Part shown: in pieces, positions 25,257-34,762 of the stretch
How positions within the stretch are numbered: the first letter of the stretch is position 1
How the letters are laid out: every line of letters begins with the position of its first letter
Origin: Helicobacteraceae bacterium
GTDB taxonomy: Bacteria; Campylobacterota; Campylobacteria; Campylobacterales; SZUA-545
Direction of reading: 5' to 3'
DNA length: 45,413 nt
Assembly (NCBI GenBank): GCA_031286325.1
Contig: JAITUT010000017.1
Coordinates: forward strand, 1-45,413
Position numbers and translations under genes: made by a program
The notes under the pieces: generated by a model
Told to the model about the DNA's origin: nothing
The model's database searches: none
What the model saw: the letters and a program-made list of their open reading frames with translations, nothing else

Positions 25257-25424
25257 TTAAAGTAGGCGTGCAATTTCGGACAGGTGTCAGACCAGAACAG
25301 CCTTAGATACCGCAACTCGCCGGTCTGAGAGTCGTGCAATTTTGGACGCCTATTGTGGCGGCGGTAGACTATATTACGCGCTACGGCGGTCTGAGAGTCG
25401 TGCAATTTTGGACGCCTATTGTGG
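25257..25424 (+). CRISPR. Right mini-array: variant repeat, two spacers, two repeats
   Basis: Three 36-nt units at a strict 66-nt period: variant repeat 25257-25292, repeat 25323-25358 and repeat 25389-25424. The last two are identical (GTCTGAGAGTCGTGCAATTT...CCTATTGTGG). The 30-nt spacers are 25293-25322 (CAGAACAGCC...) and 25359-25388 (CGGCGGTAGA...). The repeat start GTCTGAGAG fits the crRNA orientation given by tracrRNA pairing. No match to the spacers was seen in this window by eye. Confidence 0.88.
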
Positions 25425-25456
25425 AGTGTAACACTTTACGTGTTACACTCTTTTTT
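25424..25456 (+). terminator. Strong terminator of the right tracrRNA-array transcript
   Basis: GAGTGTAACAC-TTTAC-GTGTTACACTC is a perfect 11-bp stem followed by six T. It begins at the last base of the last repeat. On the other strand it encodes the final residues (ECNT) and the stop of cas9. Confidence 0.92.
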
Positions 25457-28400
25457 ATTGAGAACGACTCTTTTTTCAAATAGCCCCGTTACGGATTGTG
25501 TAATGAGTACTACATTTTCTGATAACGTATTTGACGTACGCCACTTAGCATTTTCAGAATTTATCCCGCCGATAACTTCCAAGTCGCCAACCGTTACTTC
25601 TCCGCAACTTACAAACTTCAACATTTTTATAAGCGCTTCTTTTTGTCCATAAGTTGGCAGATTTATGAATTTATCCCGTGAAAATTTATCAGCTTGAATT
25701 ATTTTCACATAAAACGGCTTTTTAATTTGCTTGATAATCGCGTCAAAAAGCAAGAGGTTATTTTCACGAGATATTTTTTTGCTCTCCTTTGTTCGCAAGT
25801 CTTTTTCGCGGCTTGCAAAGAGAATATCGTCCATTGTTTCGCGATCGGCGGTAATTTGCTTATCCGAAACAAGTTTTGTGTATTTGAAAATATCGTGAGC
25901 GATCCGAATGATTTCTTTGTCGGGATACCATTCCGCCGTAACGCTGCATTGCAAATCGCCCGAACGCATATGATAACGGATGCCGTTGATTTCCAGCACG
26001 CTGAACATTTGGATTTTAGAGACGAGCAGTTTAGGCGTTTTGTCTGCAATTTTGTTCTCTTCCGCAATTTTCTTCAACAACAATTCCTCGCCGTCGTATC
26101 TTTTGACAAAACGCGCGGGGACGGGGAATATGCCTCTTATTCTCCGTGGAGCGACACCTTTTTTAATTTCTGTTTTTGTCTGTTTTTTATCATATTCAAC
26201 TAAGCAGTTATAAGCGGTTTTACCATCTTTATACCCGCCGTATTTATTGATGTCCAAATCCTTTTTTTCTTTACGTTTAAACTGGGCTTTGCCTTTAGGA
26301 TAAATGGTTTGGTCGTAGAACGCCCCCTTTTTCTCATAAGGGTGAAAAGTTACAGGGAATTTTCCAAGGTATTTTTTGTTATCAAACAAATACGCCTTAA
26401 TTTTTTTAATGAATACAGTTTTCCAAACCCCATCGTGGTCTTTCCCGAAAAGCCTTGCAATTAGCTTATCGTCGCTTGTGTTCGCATTGCTAAACCATTG
26501 TTTGGTATAAACGCTATTCCAAACATTTCCGACGACTATATTCAGATATGCGTCGTGAGCATGATGTAAATTGTTGATTTCGCGGCATTTAATAAGATCG
26601 TAGGTATGCCTAAATTCGCTCACATTAGCCGCTTTGCTATACACAATTTTATCGTCTCCAAACAAAAATTTAAGCGCGTTCGCAGTTTCTTTTACCGCTT
26701 GATTGGTAGAAACCAGCTGACGATTGATGAACCCGCCGATCTGTTCTTCTGAAAGCGGTTGAGTACAAGTTAGGCGATTATATTTCTCGGCGTTTATTAA
26801 ACCTTTTTCTTTCAACATTTGCCAATAAGGTTTCATTTTTTCTTGAATAGAATTTTCAATCGGGTATACGTTACCTTTTCGCGCGTTTTCGGCGCGTTTA
26901 ACCAAAACGCGGTTTGTAAGACTGTCGTCTTTGATTTTACTTTGCGGGTAAATATGGTCAATATCAAACAAATCATAATTGTCAATATCAATCGGTTCTC
27001 CGCTGTACATACATTTTCCCAACTGGATAAAATACAAATACAATTTGTCGGAGCGAAATTCTTTTTCGTCATTTCTGCGGTCAAATTCTGCCTTTATTTT
27101 TGCTATATCCGCGCCGTATTTAGCCGCTTTATTCAACAATTCTTCAACTTGCTTACGGCGGCTTGCTTTCATTTTCCCTTTTTGCGTTTTATCTTCGCCG
27201 CGCGTTACTTCAATAAACACTTTCTTTGGCGGGCGCTTGTTGATTTTTGTCAACTCCTTGCAAATTAGAATCGCCTGCCATATCGAACGCTTAACGGTTG
27301 GCGAGCAGTATAAATTCTTAACAAGACGCTCATAATCGGATTCAAATTTTTCGTCCGACTTATTCTCGTTCGTAGCCGCCTCATTAAATTTAGGAGAGTA
27401 ATTATCGCTGTTGAGAATTTCCATTAAATTTAATGTCGTTTCTTCAAGCAGTTTAATAATCGTGAGCGCCGTTTCTCCTGTGGACTTGTTTGTAGCTGTA
27501 ATGCCGCGCAAAAATCTCTCGGAAAATCTAGCCCAGCCATTAAATGAAAGGCTGGAAAGCTCCTTTATTTGATCGGGGGTGAGTATGCCGCCATAGAGCG
27601 ATTTTATTCTCTGTTTGACGGGTTCCTTCTCGTTGCCGAAAGCCGTATGCCATTTAATAATATTTTCGCACATAGCTTCATCAAAAGCTTCGCTTAAAAT
27701 ATTTTTGAATTTAATAAGCGAAGACAAAGACGAGTTAAACGCGACGTCGTTCTCGTTTTCATTGCCTACCGTATCAGTTTCTTGAATTTTACCGTTCTTA
27801 ACCAAACACTCCTCGATTTTAACTTTTGATAACGACTTTTCGGTTTGACAAATGCCGTTAAACAGGAACATCTTCAGCTCCTGCCCTATACGATTGCCAT
27901 TGATCTTAAGGTTGTTTAAGTCATTCAAAAGCATATATTTCTGATAAAGAAGCGATTGTTTTGGAATAACGTCCTCTCGTTTCAGATAAGTGCACTTTGC
28001 GGTCATTCGCGAGATGAACTGCTCCGCGCTGTTTGCGGCGTCAACCGCTTTCTCAAAATTCCAAGGAGTAATTTTGCGTTTTTCAAACCCTTCATTTTTC
28101 ACAATCCACGAGAATTTTCCATTATCTTTTTCAGACAACGGACCCACATAATAAGGTATACGAAATGTTAAAAGCGATACGATTTTATCGGCAGTAGTAC
28201 CGTATTCGTCCTCGTTTCGTAAAAACGCGAAATTATTTTTCTGCTTTTCAAGAATAGCTCTTAGCTCCGCTTCGTGCAATTGGTGCGGAAAGCGATAATT
28301 ATCGTGCGTGTTATGAATTTTGCAAAATGTCTTATTATCGATTTTAGTTTTTATTTCCTCATAACCATACGAGTCTTTCGCTTCAGCAATTATACCGTTG

Positions 28401-29479
28401 ATTTTTTCCAAAAACTCTTCGTGATTTATAGTCGTCGCTTCGGTTTTGCAAATTTTGCAATGGGATACGATTTCTTTTTTATGCGTATTGTTTCTACCAA
28501 CGTAGTTTGAATATATACCATTTTCGCGAAAGATCGCGTTATATACAGTCTTTTGCAATTTGGCGGGAAGATATTTTTTTATAAATTCTTTGAGTAGTTT
28601 TAGGTCGGTTTTATGCGCGTCATACCGCGCAACCATTGCTTCGGAAATTGTTTTGAAGCCGCTTAAAACATCATCTAACTGTTTACGGTCATAAAGGCTT
28701 TTTAATTTAAAAATGTATTCAGCCTGCTCTTCGTTAAGAACTTCGCTTACTTTTTTATGACATTCGTCAAACTGCTCTGACGAAAATTTGTAATTTTGAA
28801 TTTCGTCTTTAATTGCGTTTAATTTTTCGCCGATTTCATCATCATTAGGAAATATTTTCTTAAGGTCGATTTTATTGCCTTTTAACGCATTGTCAATCGC
28901 CTTATTTTCACACAAACTCTCAAAGCTTTCCTTGCCCAAGTCCGCCAATATTTCATCACGCTCGCTATTGCTGTCCGCGCCGAAACGCAAGAACAAAAAA
29001 TGTCCGCGGTATTTAATTAGATGATGACAAGCAAGATAAAGAAGACGAACGTCTTCCGCGTCATTTTCAAGCAAATACTTTCGTAAATGATATATTGTCG
29101 GGAATTTTTCATAGTAATCCCTATCGGTAAATCTAGAGTCGTTAAAAAGCGGATATTTATCTTTTACTTTGCGATCTTCATTATGTAAATTACTTTCGTT
29201 CAAGCGGATAAAAAACGTTTCGTCTTTTCGCGTCATTTCCGCGCCAAACAATTCTTGTAGCATATCAACGCGAGTTTTTCGTCTCGCAAGACGTCTGCGA
29301 GAAGATCGAAACCCTCTCCTTTCCGACGAATCTTCGGCGTCCTCGAAAAGTCTTGCCCCGCATTGCAATTTTCCATTTTTGGTTAAAATGTTGTAATCCG
29401 TATCCGTCGCGGAAAATCCTACCGAGTTTGTGCCTATATCTAAACCTAAATACCAATCTAGTTTATTGCTTTCCGCCAT
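25436..29479 (-). CDS. cas9: Cas9, RNA-guided DNA endonuclease (type II-A)
   Basis: The protein is 1347 residues from the ATG at 29479. It has RuvC-I ([16 protein letters not shown]14), an Arg-rich bridge helix ([17 protein letters not shown]), RuvC-II ([13 protein letters not shown]757), the HNH centre ([11 protein letters not shown]842), RuvC-III ([10 protein letters not shown]976) and a PAM-interacting part with [20 protein letters not shown]. All catalytic residues are present. Size and motifs resemble Firmicutes-type II-A Cas9, not the short II-C form known from Campylobacter. AAAGGAG lies 8 bases before this ATG. An in-frame start at 29572 lies upstream of the promoter and is unlikely. 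Confidence 0.97.
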   Translation of the reverse strand: MAESNKLDWYLGLDIGTNSVGFSATDTDYNILTKNGKLQCGARLFEDAEDSSERRGFRSSRRRLARRKTRVDMLQELFGAEMTRKDETFFIRLNESNLHNEDRKVKDKYPLFNDSRFTDRDYYEKFPTIYHLRKYLLENDAEDVRLLYLACHHLIKYRGHFLFLRFGADSNSERDEILADLGKESFESLCENKAIDNALKGNKIDLKKIFPNDDEIGEKLNAIKDEIQNYKFSSEQFDECHKKVSEVLNEEQAEYIFKLKSLYDRKQLDDVLSGFKTISEAMVARYDAHKTDLKLLKEFIKKYLPAKLQKTVYNAIFRENGIYSNYVGRNNTHKKEIVSHCKICKTEATTINHEEFLEKINGIIAEAKDSYGYEEIKTKIDNKTFCKIHNTHDNYRFPHQLHEAELRAILEKQKNNFAFLRNEDEYGTTADKIVSLLTFRIPYYVGPLSEKDNGKFSWIVKNEGFEKRKITPWNFEKAVDAANSAEQFISRMTAKCTYLKREDVIPKQSLLYQKYMLLNDLNNLKINGNRIGQELKMFLFNGICQTEKSLSKVKIEECLVKNGKIQETDTVGNENENDVAFNSSLSSLIKFKNILSEAFDEAMCENIIKWHTAFGNEKEPVKQRIKSLYGGILTPDQIKELSSLSFNGWARFSERFLRGITATNKSTGETALTIIKLLEETTLNLMEILNSDNYSPKFNEAATNENKSDEKFESDYERLVKNLYCSPTVKRSIWQAILICKELTKINKRPPKKVFIEVTRGEDKTQKGKMKASRRKQVEELLNKAAKYGADIAKIKAEFDRRNDEKEFRSDKLYLYFIQLGKCMYSGEPIDIDNYDLFDIDHIYPQSKIKDDSLTNRVLVKRAENARKGNVYPIENSIQEKMKPYWQMLKEKGLINAEKYNRLTCTQPLSEEQIGGFINRQLVSTNQAVKETANALKFLFGDDKIVYSKAANVSEFRHTYDLIKCREINNLHHAHDAYLNIVVGNVWNSVYTKQWFSNANTSDDKLIARLFGKDHDGVWKTVFIKKIKAYLFDNKKYLGKFPVTFHPYEKKGAFYDQTIYPKGKAQFKRKEKKDLDINKYGGYKDGKTAYNCLVEYDKKQTKTEIKKGVAPRRIRGIFPVPARFVKRYDGEELLLKKIAEENKIADKTPKLLVSKIQMFSVLEINGIRYHMRSGDLQCSVTAEWYPDKEIIRIAHDIFKYTKLVSDKQITADRETMDDILFASREKDLRTKESKKISRENNLLLFDAIIKQIKKPFYVKIIQADKFSRDKFINLPTYGQKEALIKMLKFVSCGEVTVGDLEVIGGINSENAKWRTSNTLSENVVLITQSVTGLFEKRVVLNKKECNT

Positions 29480-29509
29480 TTTGTATTTCTCCTTTTTGCA
29501 AAACCGTAA

Positions 29510-29515
29510 ATTATA
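29510..29515 (-). promoter_or_regulatory. -10 box (TATAAT) of cas9
   Basis: The minus strand reads TTCGTATAATTTACGG, 31 bases before the cas9 ATG. It places the transcript start after the longer possible start codon, which supports the chosen one. Confidence 0.65.
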
Positions 29516-29596
29516 CGAATAATTTCTTTTCAACGTTTTTTTTCCGACAATTTTTCTTTGAGTCTCCGCCAAAACGCCTAACTTATCCCTTTCCGC

Positions 29597-29602
29597 TAAA
29601 AT
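29597..29602 (+). promoter_or_regulatory. Putative -10 box (TAAAAT) of glmM
   Basis: CCGCTAAAATTGCGC shares the local core-genome -10 context and lies 33 bases before the glmM ATG. Confidence 0.5.
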
Positions 29603-29634
29603 TGCGCAAAAATTTGCGTAGAGGCGTCAAAACT

Positions 29635-30987
29635 ATGAAACTATTCGGCACGGACGGCGTGAGGGGTTTGGCGGGCGAGAAACTTTCGCCCTTTTTGGTG
29701 GCGCGGCTCGCGATGGCGGCGGGGATTCACTTTCGCAAAGCTAGCAGCAAAAGCCGATCGCGCACAAACAAAATTTTAGTCGGCAAAGACACGCGCCGCA
29801 GCGGTTATATGATTGAAAACGCCCTGGTTTCCGGGCTAACCGCAGTAGGTTACAATGCCGTGCAAATTGGTCCTATGCCTACCCCCGCGATCGCATTTCT
29901 GACCGCCGATATGCGTTGCGACGCGGGAATTATGATCAGCGCCTCGCACAACCCGTTTGAAGATAACGGCATTAAATTTTTTGACGCGGACGGCAACAAA
30001 TTAAGCGGCGATCAAGAAGCCGCGATCGAAGAGATTTTCGCGGACGAAAACGCGATCAGAATGGCGCAAAAAACGGGCGCGGAAATTGGTTCGAGCAAAC
30101 GAATTGACGATGTCATTGGGCGATATATCGCGCACATTAAAAATAGCTTTCCCAAAGAACTCACCCTCGCCGGCGCGCGGGTCGTGATAGACGCGGCGAA
30201 CGGTGCGGCTTACAAAGTCGCGCCGATAATTTTTGAGGAGCTTGGCGCGGAACTTGTCGTGATCGGAGACGAGCCAAACGGCGTGAATATCAATGACGAG
30301 TGCGGCGCGGTGCACCCCGCGCGGCTGATCGCGGAGGTCAAGCGGCTGCGCGCCGACATCGGCTTCGCGCTGGACGGAGACGCCGATCGCCTCGTGGTTG
30401 TAGATGAACGGGGGGAATCCGTAGACGGCGACAAACTTATGGGCGCGCTTGCGATCGCCCTCAAAAATTCGGGCGGTTTGAAGGGCGGTAAAATGGCGGC
30501 GACCGTGATGAGCAACGGCGCGTTGGAGGAGTTTTTGGCGGCGAACGGCGTCGGGCTTTTACGATCTGATGTCGGCGATAAAAATGTGCTGGAGGTGATG
30601 CAGAAAAACAGCTTGAACTTCGGCGGCGAGCAGAGCGGGCACATAATTTTCGCCGATTATTCGCGCACGGGAGACGGCTTGGTGAGCGCGCTTTCGGCGG
30701 CGGCGCTTATGCTCAAAAGCGGTGAAAAAGCGAGCGAAATTTTCAACCAATTTGAACTTTTCCCGCAAAAACAAGGGGCGATCAAAGTCGCCGAAAAAAT
30801 TCCTTTAGATCGTATCGCGGGGTTAAGCGCGGCGTTGATCGCGATCGAGGCGAAAAAAATTCGCCATTTAATTCGTTATTCGGGCACGGAAAATAAATTA
30901 AGAATTTTGCTTGAGGGCGAAGATAAAACGGAACTAAATAATTGCTATTTAGAATTAGAAAATCTGTTAAAAAAAGCGGTAGGTTAG
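29635..30987 (+). CDS. glmM: GlmM, phosphoglucosamine mutase
   Basis: GlmM converts glucosamine-6-phosphate to glucosamine-1-phosphate for UDP-GlcNAc and cell-wall synthesis. The 450-residue protein starts [20 protein letters not shown] and has the active-site serine loop [19 protein letters not shown], the metal loop [15 protein letters not shown], the sugar loop GGEQSGHI and the C-terminal phosphate-binding [10 protein letters not shown]. The frame is open upstream to 29353, but that part lies across the cas9 promoter; the ATG at 29635 fits the family. Confidence 0.97.
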   Translation: MKLFGTDGVRGLAGEKLSPFLVARLAMAAGIHFRKASSKSRSRTNKILVGKDTRRSGYMIENALVSGLTAVGYNAVQIGPMPTPAIAFLTADMRCDAGIMISASHNPFEDNGIKFFDADGNKLSGDQEAAIEEIFADENAIRMAQKTGAEIGSSKRIDDVIGRYIAHIKNSFPKELTLAGARVVIDAANGAAYKVAPIIFEELGAELVVIGDEPNGVNINDECGAVHPARLIAEVKRLRADIGFALDGDADRLVVVDERGESVDGDKLMGALAIALKNSGGLKGGKMAATVMSNGALEEFLAANGVGLLRSDVGDKNVLEVMQKNSLNFGGEQSGHIIFADYSRTGDGLVSALSAAALMLKSGEKASEIFNQFELFPQKQGAIKVAEKIPLDRIAGLSAALIAIEAKKIRHLIRYSGTENKLRILLEGEDKTELNNCYLELENLLKKAVG

Positions 30988-30988
30988 A

Positions 30989-31531
30989 GTGAGAAAAGGC
31001 TTAATTGCATTTGCGATTTTTTTATGCCCATTAGCTTTTGATGTCTGGGTTCTTTATTCTAGAATGCGAGACCCAGATATGCGAGACCCGGACGTACTCT
31101 TTGAGCAAGCCCGAAATGCCGCAGGACGCGGAGATTATCAAGCCGCCGTAAATTGGTATTCGAAAGCAATAGCTATAAACCCAAACAATCCAGTAGTTTA
31201 CAACAATCGCGGCGACACGTATTTTGATCTGCAAAATTACGATCAGGCGATCGCGGATCATACGAAAGCGATAGAGCTTGATCTAAACTATTCTTTAGCT
31301 TACTTTCATCGCGGCATTGCGTATAATAGACTGCAAAAATACGATCAAGCAATCGCGGATTATACGCAAGCGATCGCGCTTAACCCAAAAAGGGCTTTAT
31401 ATTACAAGTTTCGCGCCGATGCATATAATGAACTGAAAAATTACGATCAAGCGAGAAAAGACTCTGAAAAAGCGTGCGAACTAGGAGATTGCCAACTTTT
31501 GAATGACTTAAATCATCAGGACAGGAGATAA
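30989..31531 (+). CDS. Small TPR protein with N-terminal membrane anchor
   Basis: The 180-residue protein begins with a hydrophobic anchor (GLIAFAIFLCPLAFDVWVLY) and then carries about four TPR units (LFEQARNAAGRGDYQAAVNW; VVYNNRGDTYFDLQNYDQAI; LAYFHRGIAYNRLQKYDQAI; LYYKFRADAYNELKNYDQAR). It ends DSEKACELGDCQLL, closely matching the end of the next gene (AKKACDLGNCRLL). The GTG start lies one base after the glmM stop. TPR proteins are scaffolds; the partner is unknown. It is a paralogue of the next gene. Confidence 0.8.
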   Translation: MRKGLIAFAIFLCPLAFDVWVLYSRMRDPDMRDPDVLFEQARNAAGRGDYQAAVNWYSKAIAINPNNPVVYNNRGDTYFDLQNYDQAIADHTKAIELDLNYSLAYFHRGIAYNRLQKYDQAIADYTQAIALNPKRALYYKFRADAYNELKNYDQARKDSEKACELGDCQLLNDLNHQDRR

Positions 31532-31532
31532 A

Positions 31533-33170
31533 ATGAATAAAGAGTTTCTAAACGCTTTGCAAAAGCTAATAACGGAGCAGGGCAAAGATGTTTTGCTGGA
31601 CGTAGAAAGGGCGAAATCTTTATTGCCCAACTATATTCAAAACGAGTATGAAAAAGAGCGGAAATTATTACTAACCGCCATAGAAACAGGCGCGGCAAAA
31701 GAGATAGCGAACGCAAGCGATCTTGTAGCTTGCAAAAAAGCGCAGATACGCGCATTAAAAGAGGATAATTTTACAGATGAGATCGCGGCGGCTGATATAA
31801 TAGACGTTCCAACGTTTGTCTTGCGCGGCGATACAACCGTAGGCGTGGTTACAGAGCGGCAAGATCAAACGACTGGGCAGCCGCAACACATTCGACCGCC
31901 AATGCCGCGACAACCTAAGAAATACCCTCCGCCGACTAATTATTCGCAAACGCGGGGGCAAAATACGCACAAGAACAGTCCCAAGCCAACTCAAAAAAGC
32001 GACGATTCAAAAAAAAGCTATAAAATAATAGGCGGCTGTATTTTTGTGGTTTTATGTTTATTGGCTACTGGTGGCTGGATTTATTATTCTATAACGCAAA
32101 GCCCAAACAAGCTCTTTGAGCAAGCCCAAAACGCCGCGGGGCGCGGAAATTTTCAAGCCGCTATAAATTTATATTCGGAAGTAATAGCTATAGAATCCAA
32201 CAATTCGGCGGCTTATTACAATCGCGGCAATGTGTATTATATACTGCAAAATCACAATCAAGCGATTGAAAATTATACGCAAGCGATCGCGCTTGACCCA
32301 AAATACGCCGCGGAGCTTGACCCAAAACTTGCTTTAGTTTATCACACTCGCGGCGTTGCGTATTATAGACAGCAAATTTACAATGAAGCGATCGCGGATT
32401 TGACGAAAGCGATTGAGTTTAACCCAAACTATGCTTCAGCTTACAACAATCGCGGTAATGCGTATTATAGACTGCAAAAATATACTGAAGCGATTGAAGA
32501 TTATACGCAAGCGATTGAGCTTGACCCAAAAAATGCCGTATATTACTTCAATCGCGGCGTTGCGTATTATGAACCGCAAAATTACAATAAAGCGATCGAA
32601 AATTTTACGCAAGCGATTGAGCTTGATCCAGAAAAAGCTGAAGCTTACTACAATCGCGGTTTTGTGTATAATGAACTGAAAAAACACGATCAAGCGATCA
32701 CGGATTATACGAAAGCGATCGAGCTTGATCCAAACTATGCTTCAGCCTACTACAATCGCGGCTATGCGTACGAGAAACTGCAAAAATACACTCAAGCGAT
32801 TGAAGATTATACGCAAGCGATCGCGCTTGACCCAAAAAAAGCTGAAGCTTACCACAATCGCGCCTATGCGTATGATAAACTGAAAATTTACAATCACGCG
32901 ATCGCGGATTATACGAAAGCGATAGAGCTTGATCCAAAAGACGCTTCAGCTTACTATAATCGCGGCGATACGTATTACTATCAGAAAAATTACAATCAGG
33001 CAATTCAAGATTATACGAAAACGATCGAGCTTGACCCAAACCATGCTAGCGCTTACTACAATCGCGGTGGCGTGTATTATGAACTGAAAAATTACGATCA
33101 AGCGAAAATAGACGCGAAAAAAGCTTGCGATCTGGGAAACTGCAGACTTTTGGAATATATTAATCGGTAG
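31533..33170 (+). CDS. Ten-unit TPR protein with N-terminal domain and membrane helix
   Basis: The 545-residue protein has an N-terminal helical domain (MNKEFLNALQKLITEQGKDV, residues 1-90), a Pro/Gln-rich linker, one membrane helix (IIGGCIFVVLCLLATGGWIY, near residue 170) and about ten 34-residue TPR units with consensus AYYNRGxAYYxLxxYxxAIxDYTxAIELDP. The N-terminal type occurs in front of other repeat proteins in bacteria, from memory. AGGAG precedes the ATG. It is likely an inner-membrane scaffold. Confidence 0.85.
   Translation: MNKEFLNALQKLITEQGKDVLLDVERAKSLLPNYIQNEYEKERKLLLTAIETGAAKEIANASDLVACKKAQIRALKEDNFTDEIAAADIIDVPTFVLRGDTTVGVVTERQDQTTGQPQHIRPPMPRQPKKYPPPTNYSQTRGQNTHKNSPKPTQKSDDSKKSYKIIGGCIFVVLCLLATGGWIYYSITQSPNKLFEQAQNAAGRGNFQAAINLYSEVIAIESNNSAAYYNRGNVYYILQNHNQAIENYTQAIALDPKYAAELDPKLALVYHTRGVAYYRQQIYNEAIADLTKAIEFNPNYASAYNNRGNAYYRLQKYTEAIEDYTQAIELDPKNAVYYFNRGVAYYEPQNYNKAIENFTQAIELDPEKAEAYYNRGFVYNELKKHDQAITDYTKAIELDPNYASAYYNRGYAYEKLQKYTQAIEDYTQAIALDPKKAEAYHNRAYAYDKLKIYNHAIADYTKAIELDPKDASAYYNRGDTYYYQKNYNQAIQDYTKTIELDPNHASAYYNRGGVYYELKNYDQAKIDAKKACDLGNCRLLEYINR
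32200..33115 (+). repeat. Tandem 102-bp DNA repeats inside the TPR gene
   Basis: The TPR units are conserved at DNA level: phrases such as GCTTACTACAATCGCGG and CAAGCGATTGAGCTTGA recur every 102 bp (one 114-bp-plus variant early on), as in the neighbouring 30989 gene. Recent expansion or recombination between units is likely. Confidence 0.7.
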
Positions 33171-33184
33171 GATAGGGGCGCAAA

Positions 33185-33730
33185 ATGAATAAAGGCTTTG
33201 TAAACGCTTTCCAGAAGTTGATAACCAAACAGAATAAAGACGTTTTGCCTGAGGCGAATCCAAAATTCAACATAACCAGCGTAATTATATTCGCGATTTT
33301 TTTCACGATCGCGATCGCGCTTGATCAGTGGGTAAAGTTAATTATTCTTAACGGGTTTCGCTGGGAGAGCGAGTTTATTGATATTACTCTGACTTTTAAT
33401 AAAGGCGTGGCTTTTTCTATGTTTGCCGCGCTTGGCGACGCGTTGAAATATCTGCAAGTTTTGCTTGTGCTCGGCGCGATTATTTATGTCTTTTACACGC
33501 GCTTAATTTTGAAATACGCCTTTGAAATCGGTTTATTGCTCGGCGCGGGCGTTTCAAATATATCGGATAGATTCTTCCGCGAAGGCGTAGTGGACTATGT
33601 CTTTTGGCACTATGGATTTGAGTTCGCGATCTTTAATCTCGCGGACGTTTTTATAGACTGCGCGATCGCGGCGATTTTGTTTAAGTATATTATGGAAATC
33701 CGCGCCGAACGATCTAAATTATCGCTATAA
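33185..33730 (+). CDS. lspA: LspA, lipoprotein signal peptidase, with a captured N-terminus
   Basis: LspA removes signal peptides from prolipoproteins in the inner membrane. The 181-residue protein has four membrane helices and family motifs NKGVAFSMF, GAGVSNISDRFFREGVVDYV (catalytic Asp) and FAIFNLADVFIDCAI (catalytic Asp). Its first 22 residues, MNKGFVNAFQKLITKQNKDV, are a near copy of the start of the upstream TPR gene (MNKEFLNALQKLITEQGKDV), also at DNA level and in the ribosome-binding region. The usual LspA start would lie near residue 30, but no later start codon precedes the first membrane helix. Confidence 0.9.
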   Translation: MNKGFVNAFQKLITKQNKDVLPEANPKFNITSVIIFAIFFTIAIALDQWVKLIILNGFRWESEFIDITLTFNKGVAFSMFAALGDALKYLQVLLVLGAIIYVFYTRLILKYAFEIGLLLGAGVSNISDRFFREGVVDYVFWHYGFEFAIFNLADVFIDCAIAAILFKYIMEIRAERSKLSL

Positions 33731-33769
33731 TTGCCGATTTTCCAAAGAGATCAACACAAAGAGAATAAA

Positions 33770-34705
33770 ATGGCTATGACCGCCGTAGACGATCGCACCA
33801 AACTAACTTTGCGAAACCAAGTGGAGCTGTTGTGCTTTCGCGTAACGCCCACAGGCACGCGCTTTTCTATCAACGTTTTTAAGGTGCGCGAAACCGTGAA
33901 ATACAAAGCCCTCACCGAATTGCCCGAAACCAATCAGGCGATCTGCGGGCTTTTGACTCTGCGCAAAGATATAATTCCCGTAGTGGATTTGAAGTCGTGG
34001 CTCTATATGGGTAGCGCGTCGCGCGCGGCGATAATGGAAACATACAACAACATTAACCCGATGGACACGCAAATTATCGTCTGCGAATTTGACAATGTAA
34101 CGATCGGCTTGTGGGTTTTCCGCGCCGATTATATTATCCGCAAAAATTGGGACGATATTAAAGTGCCCGTTTCGAGCGAATTTGGGCACAAAACGAACAA
34201 TTACACTAAAAACGATCAGGGCGATATTGTTTATATTGTAGATGTTGAGGGAATGTTAGCCGATCTGTTTCCGATGGTCGTCGCGCAAGTTAAAGAGGAG
34301 ACGGATAGTTTGTCGCATATTCAGGTACGCCACGATCTAATGGTGCTGATCGCCGAGGATTCGCGCAGCGCGTTGAAAGCGCTTACAAATGTGCTGGACA
34401 AACTCAACGCGAATTATATGACTTTTGATAACGGGCGCAAATTGCTTGATTTCATTGAGGCGCACGGCGTAGCTGATGTGGGGCTTATTATCACCGATCT
34501 GGAAATGCCAGAGGCGAGCGGCTTTACCGTAATTAAAGAGCTCAAAGGCAATCCGAAAACCGCCAATGTGCCGATCGTGGTGAATAGCTCTATGACGGGC
34601 GATTCAAATGTGGAGCTAGCGCTCCGCTTAAAGGCGCAAGGCTTTATGGGTAAAACGAGCCCGAAAGAAGTTGCGAGATACCTGCAGATTTATATGAGCG
34701 TCTAA
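33770..34705 (+). CDS. cheV: CheV, chemotaxis coupling protein with receiver domain
   Basis: The 311-residue protein joins an N-terminal CheW-like domain (RFSINVFKVRETVKYKALTE ... RKDIIPVVDLKSWLYM) to a C-terminal receiver domain (LMVLIAEDSRSALKALTNVL with the acidic pocket, LIITDLEMPEASGF with the phospho-Asp, and a final KTSPKEV with the conserved Lys). CheV links chemoreceptors to CheA and tunes adaptation. I chose the ATG at 33770; upstream in-frame codons to 33731 lack a site. Several CheV paralogues are usual in Campylobacterota. Confidence 0.92.
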   Translation: MAMTAVDDRTKLTLRNQVELLCFRVTPTGTRFSINVFKVRETVKYKALTELPETNQAICGLLTLRKDIIPVVDLKSWLYMGSASRAAIMETYNNINPMDTQIIVCEFDNVTIGLWVFRADYIIRKNWDDIKVPVSSEFGHKTNNYTKNDQGDIVYIVDVEGMLADLFPMVVAQVKEETDSLSHIQVRHDLMVLIAEDSRSALKALTNVLDKLNANYMTFDNGRKLLDFIEAHGVADVGLIITDLEMPEASGFTVIKELKGNPKTANVPIVVNSSMTGDSNVELALRLKAQGFMGKTSPKEVARYLQIYMSV

Positions 34706-34762
34706 AAAACTTATACGATCGTCTAGAAAACTTATTTAAGCTGAAATGCGCTACAAATAGGT

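Larger units (their letters stand above)
22980..25292. repeat. Inverted repeat pair flanking cas1-cas2-csn2
   Basis: Left arm 22980-23095 and right arm 25175-25292 are inverted copies. About 78 bp of tracrRNA body differs at two bases, a roughly 14-base linker differs, and the 36-nt variant repeat differs at two bases. Both arms carry outward promoters. The arms differ more in the anti-repeat and not at all in unit spacing. Confidence 0.85.

Noticed and set aside
25293-25388. Spacers as possible self-targets in the prophage or chromosome
   Set aside because: I scanned the window by eye and saw no match; a proper search against phage and plasmid sequences is needed.
25694-27335. Several plus-strand open frames inside cas9
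   Set aside because: They have no ribosome sites, no recognisable products and lie wholly within a clear gene.
29480-29572. 31 extra residues at the Cas9 N-terminus
   Set aside because: The longer start lies upstream of the TATAAT box at 29510-29515, and a better ribosome site precedes the ATG at 29479, which matches the family start.
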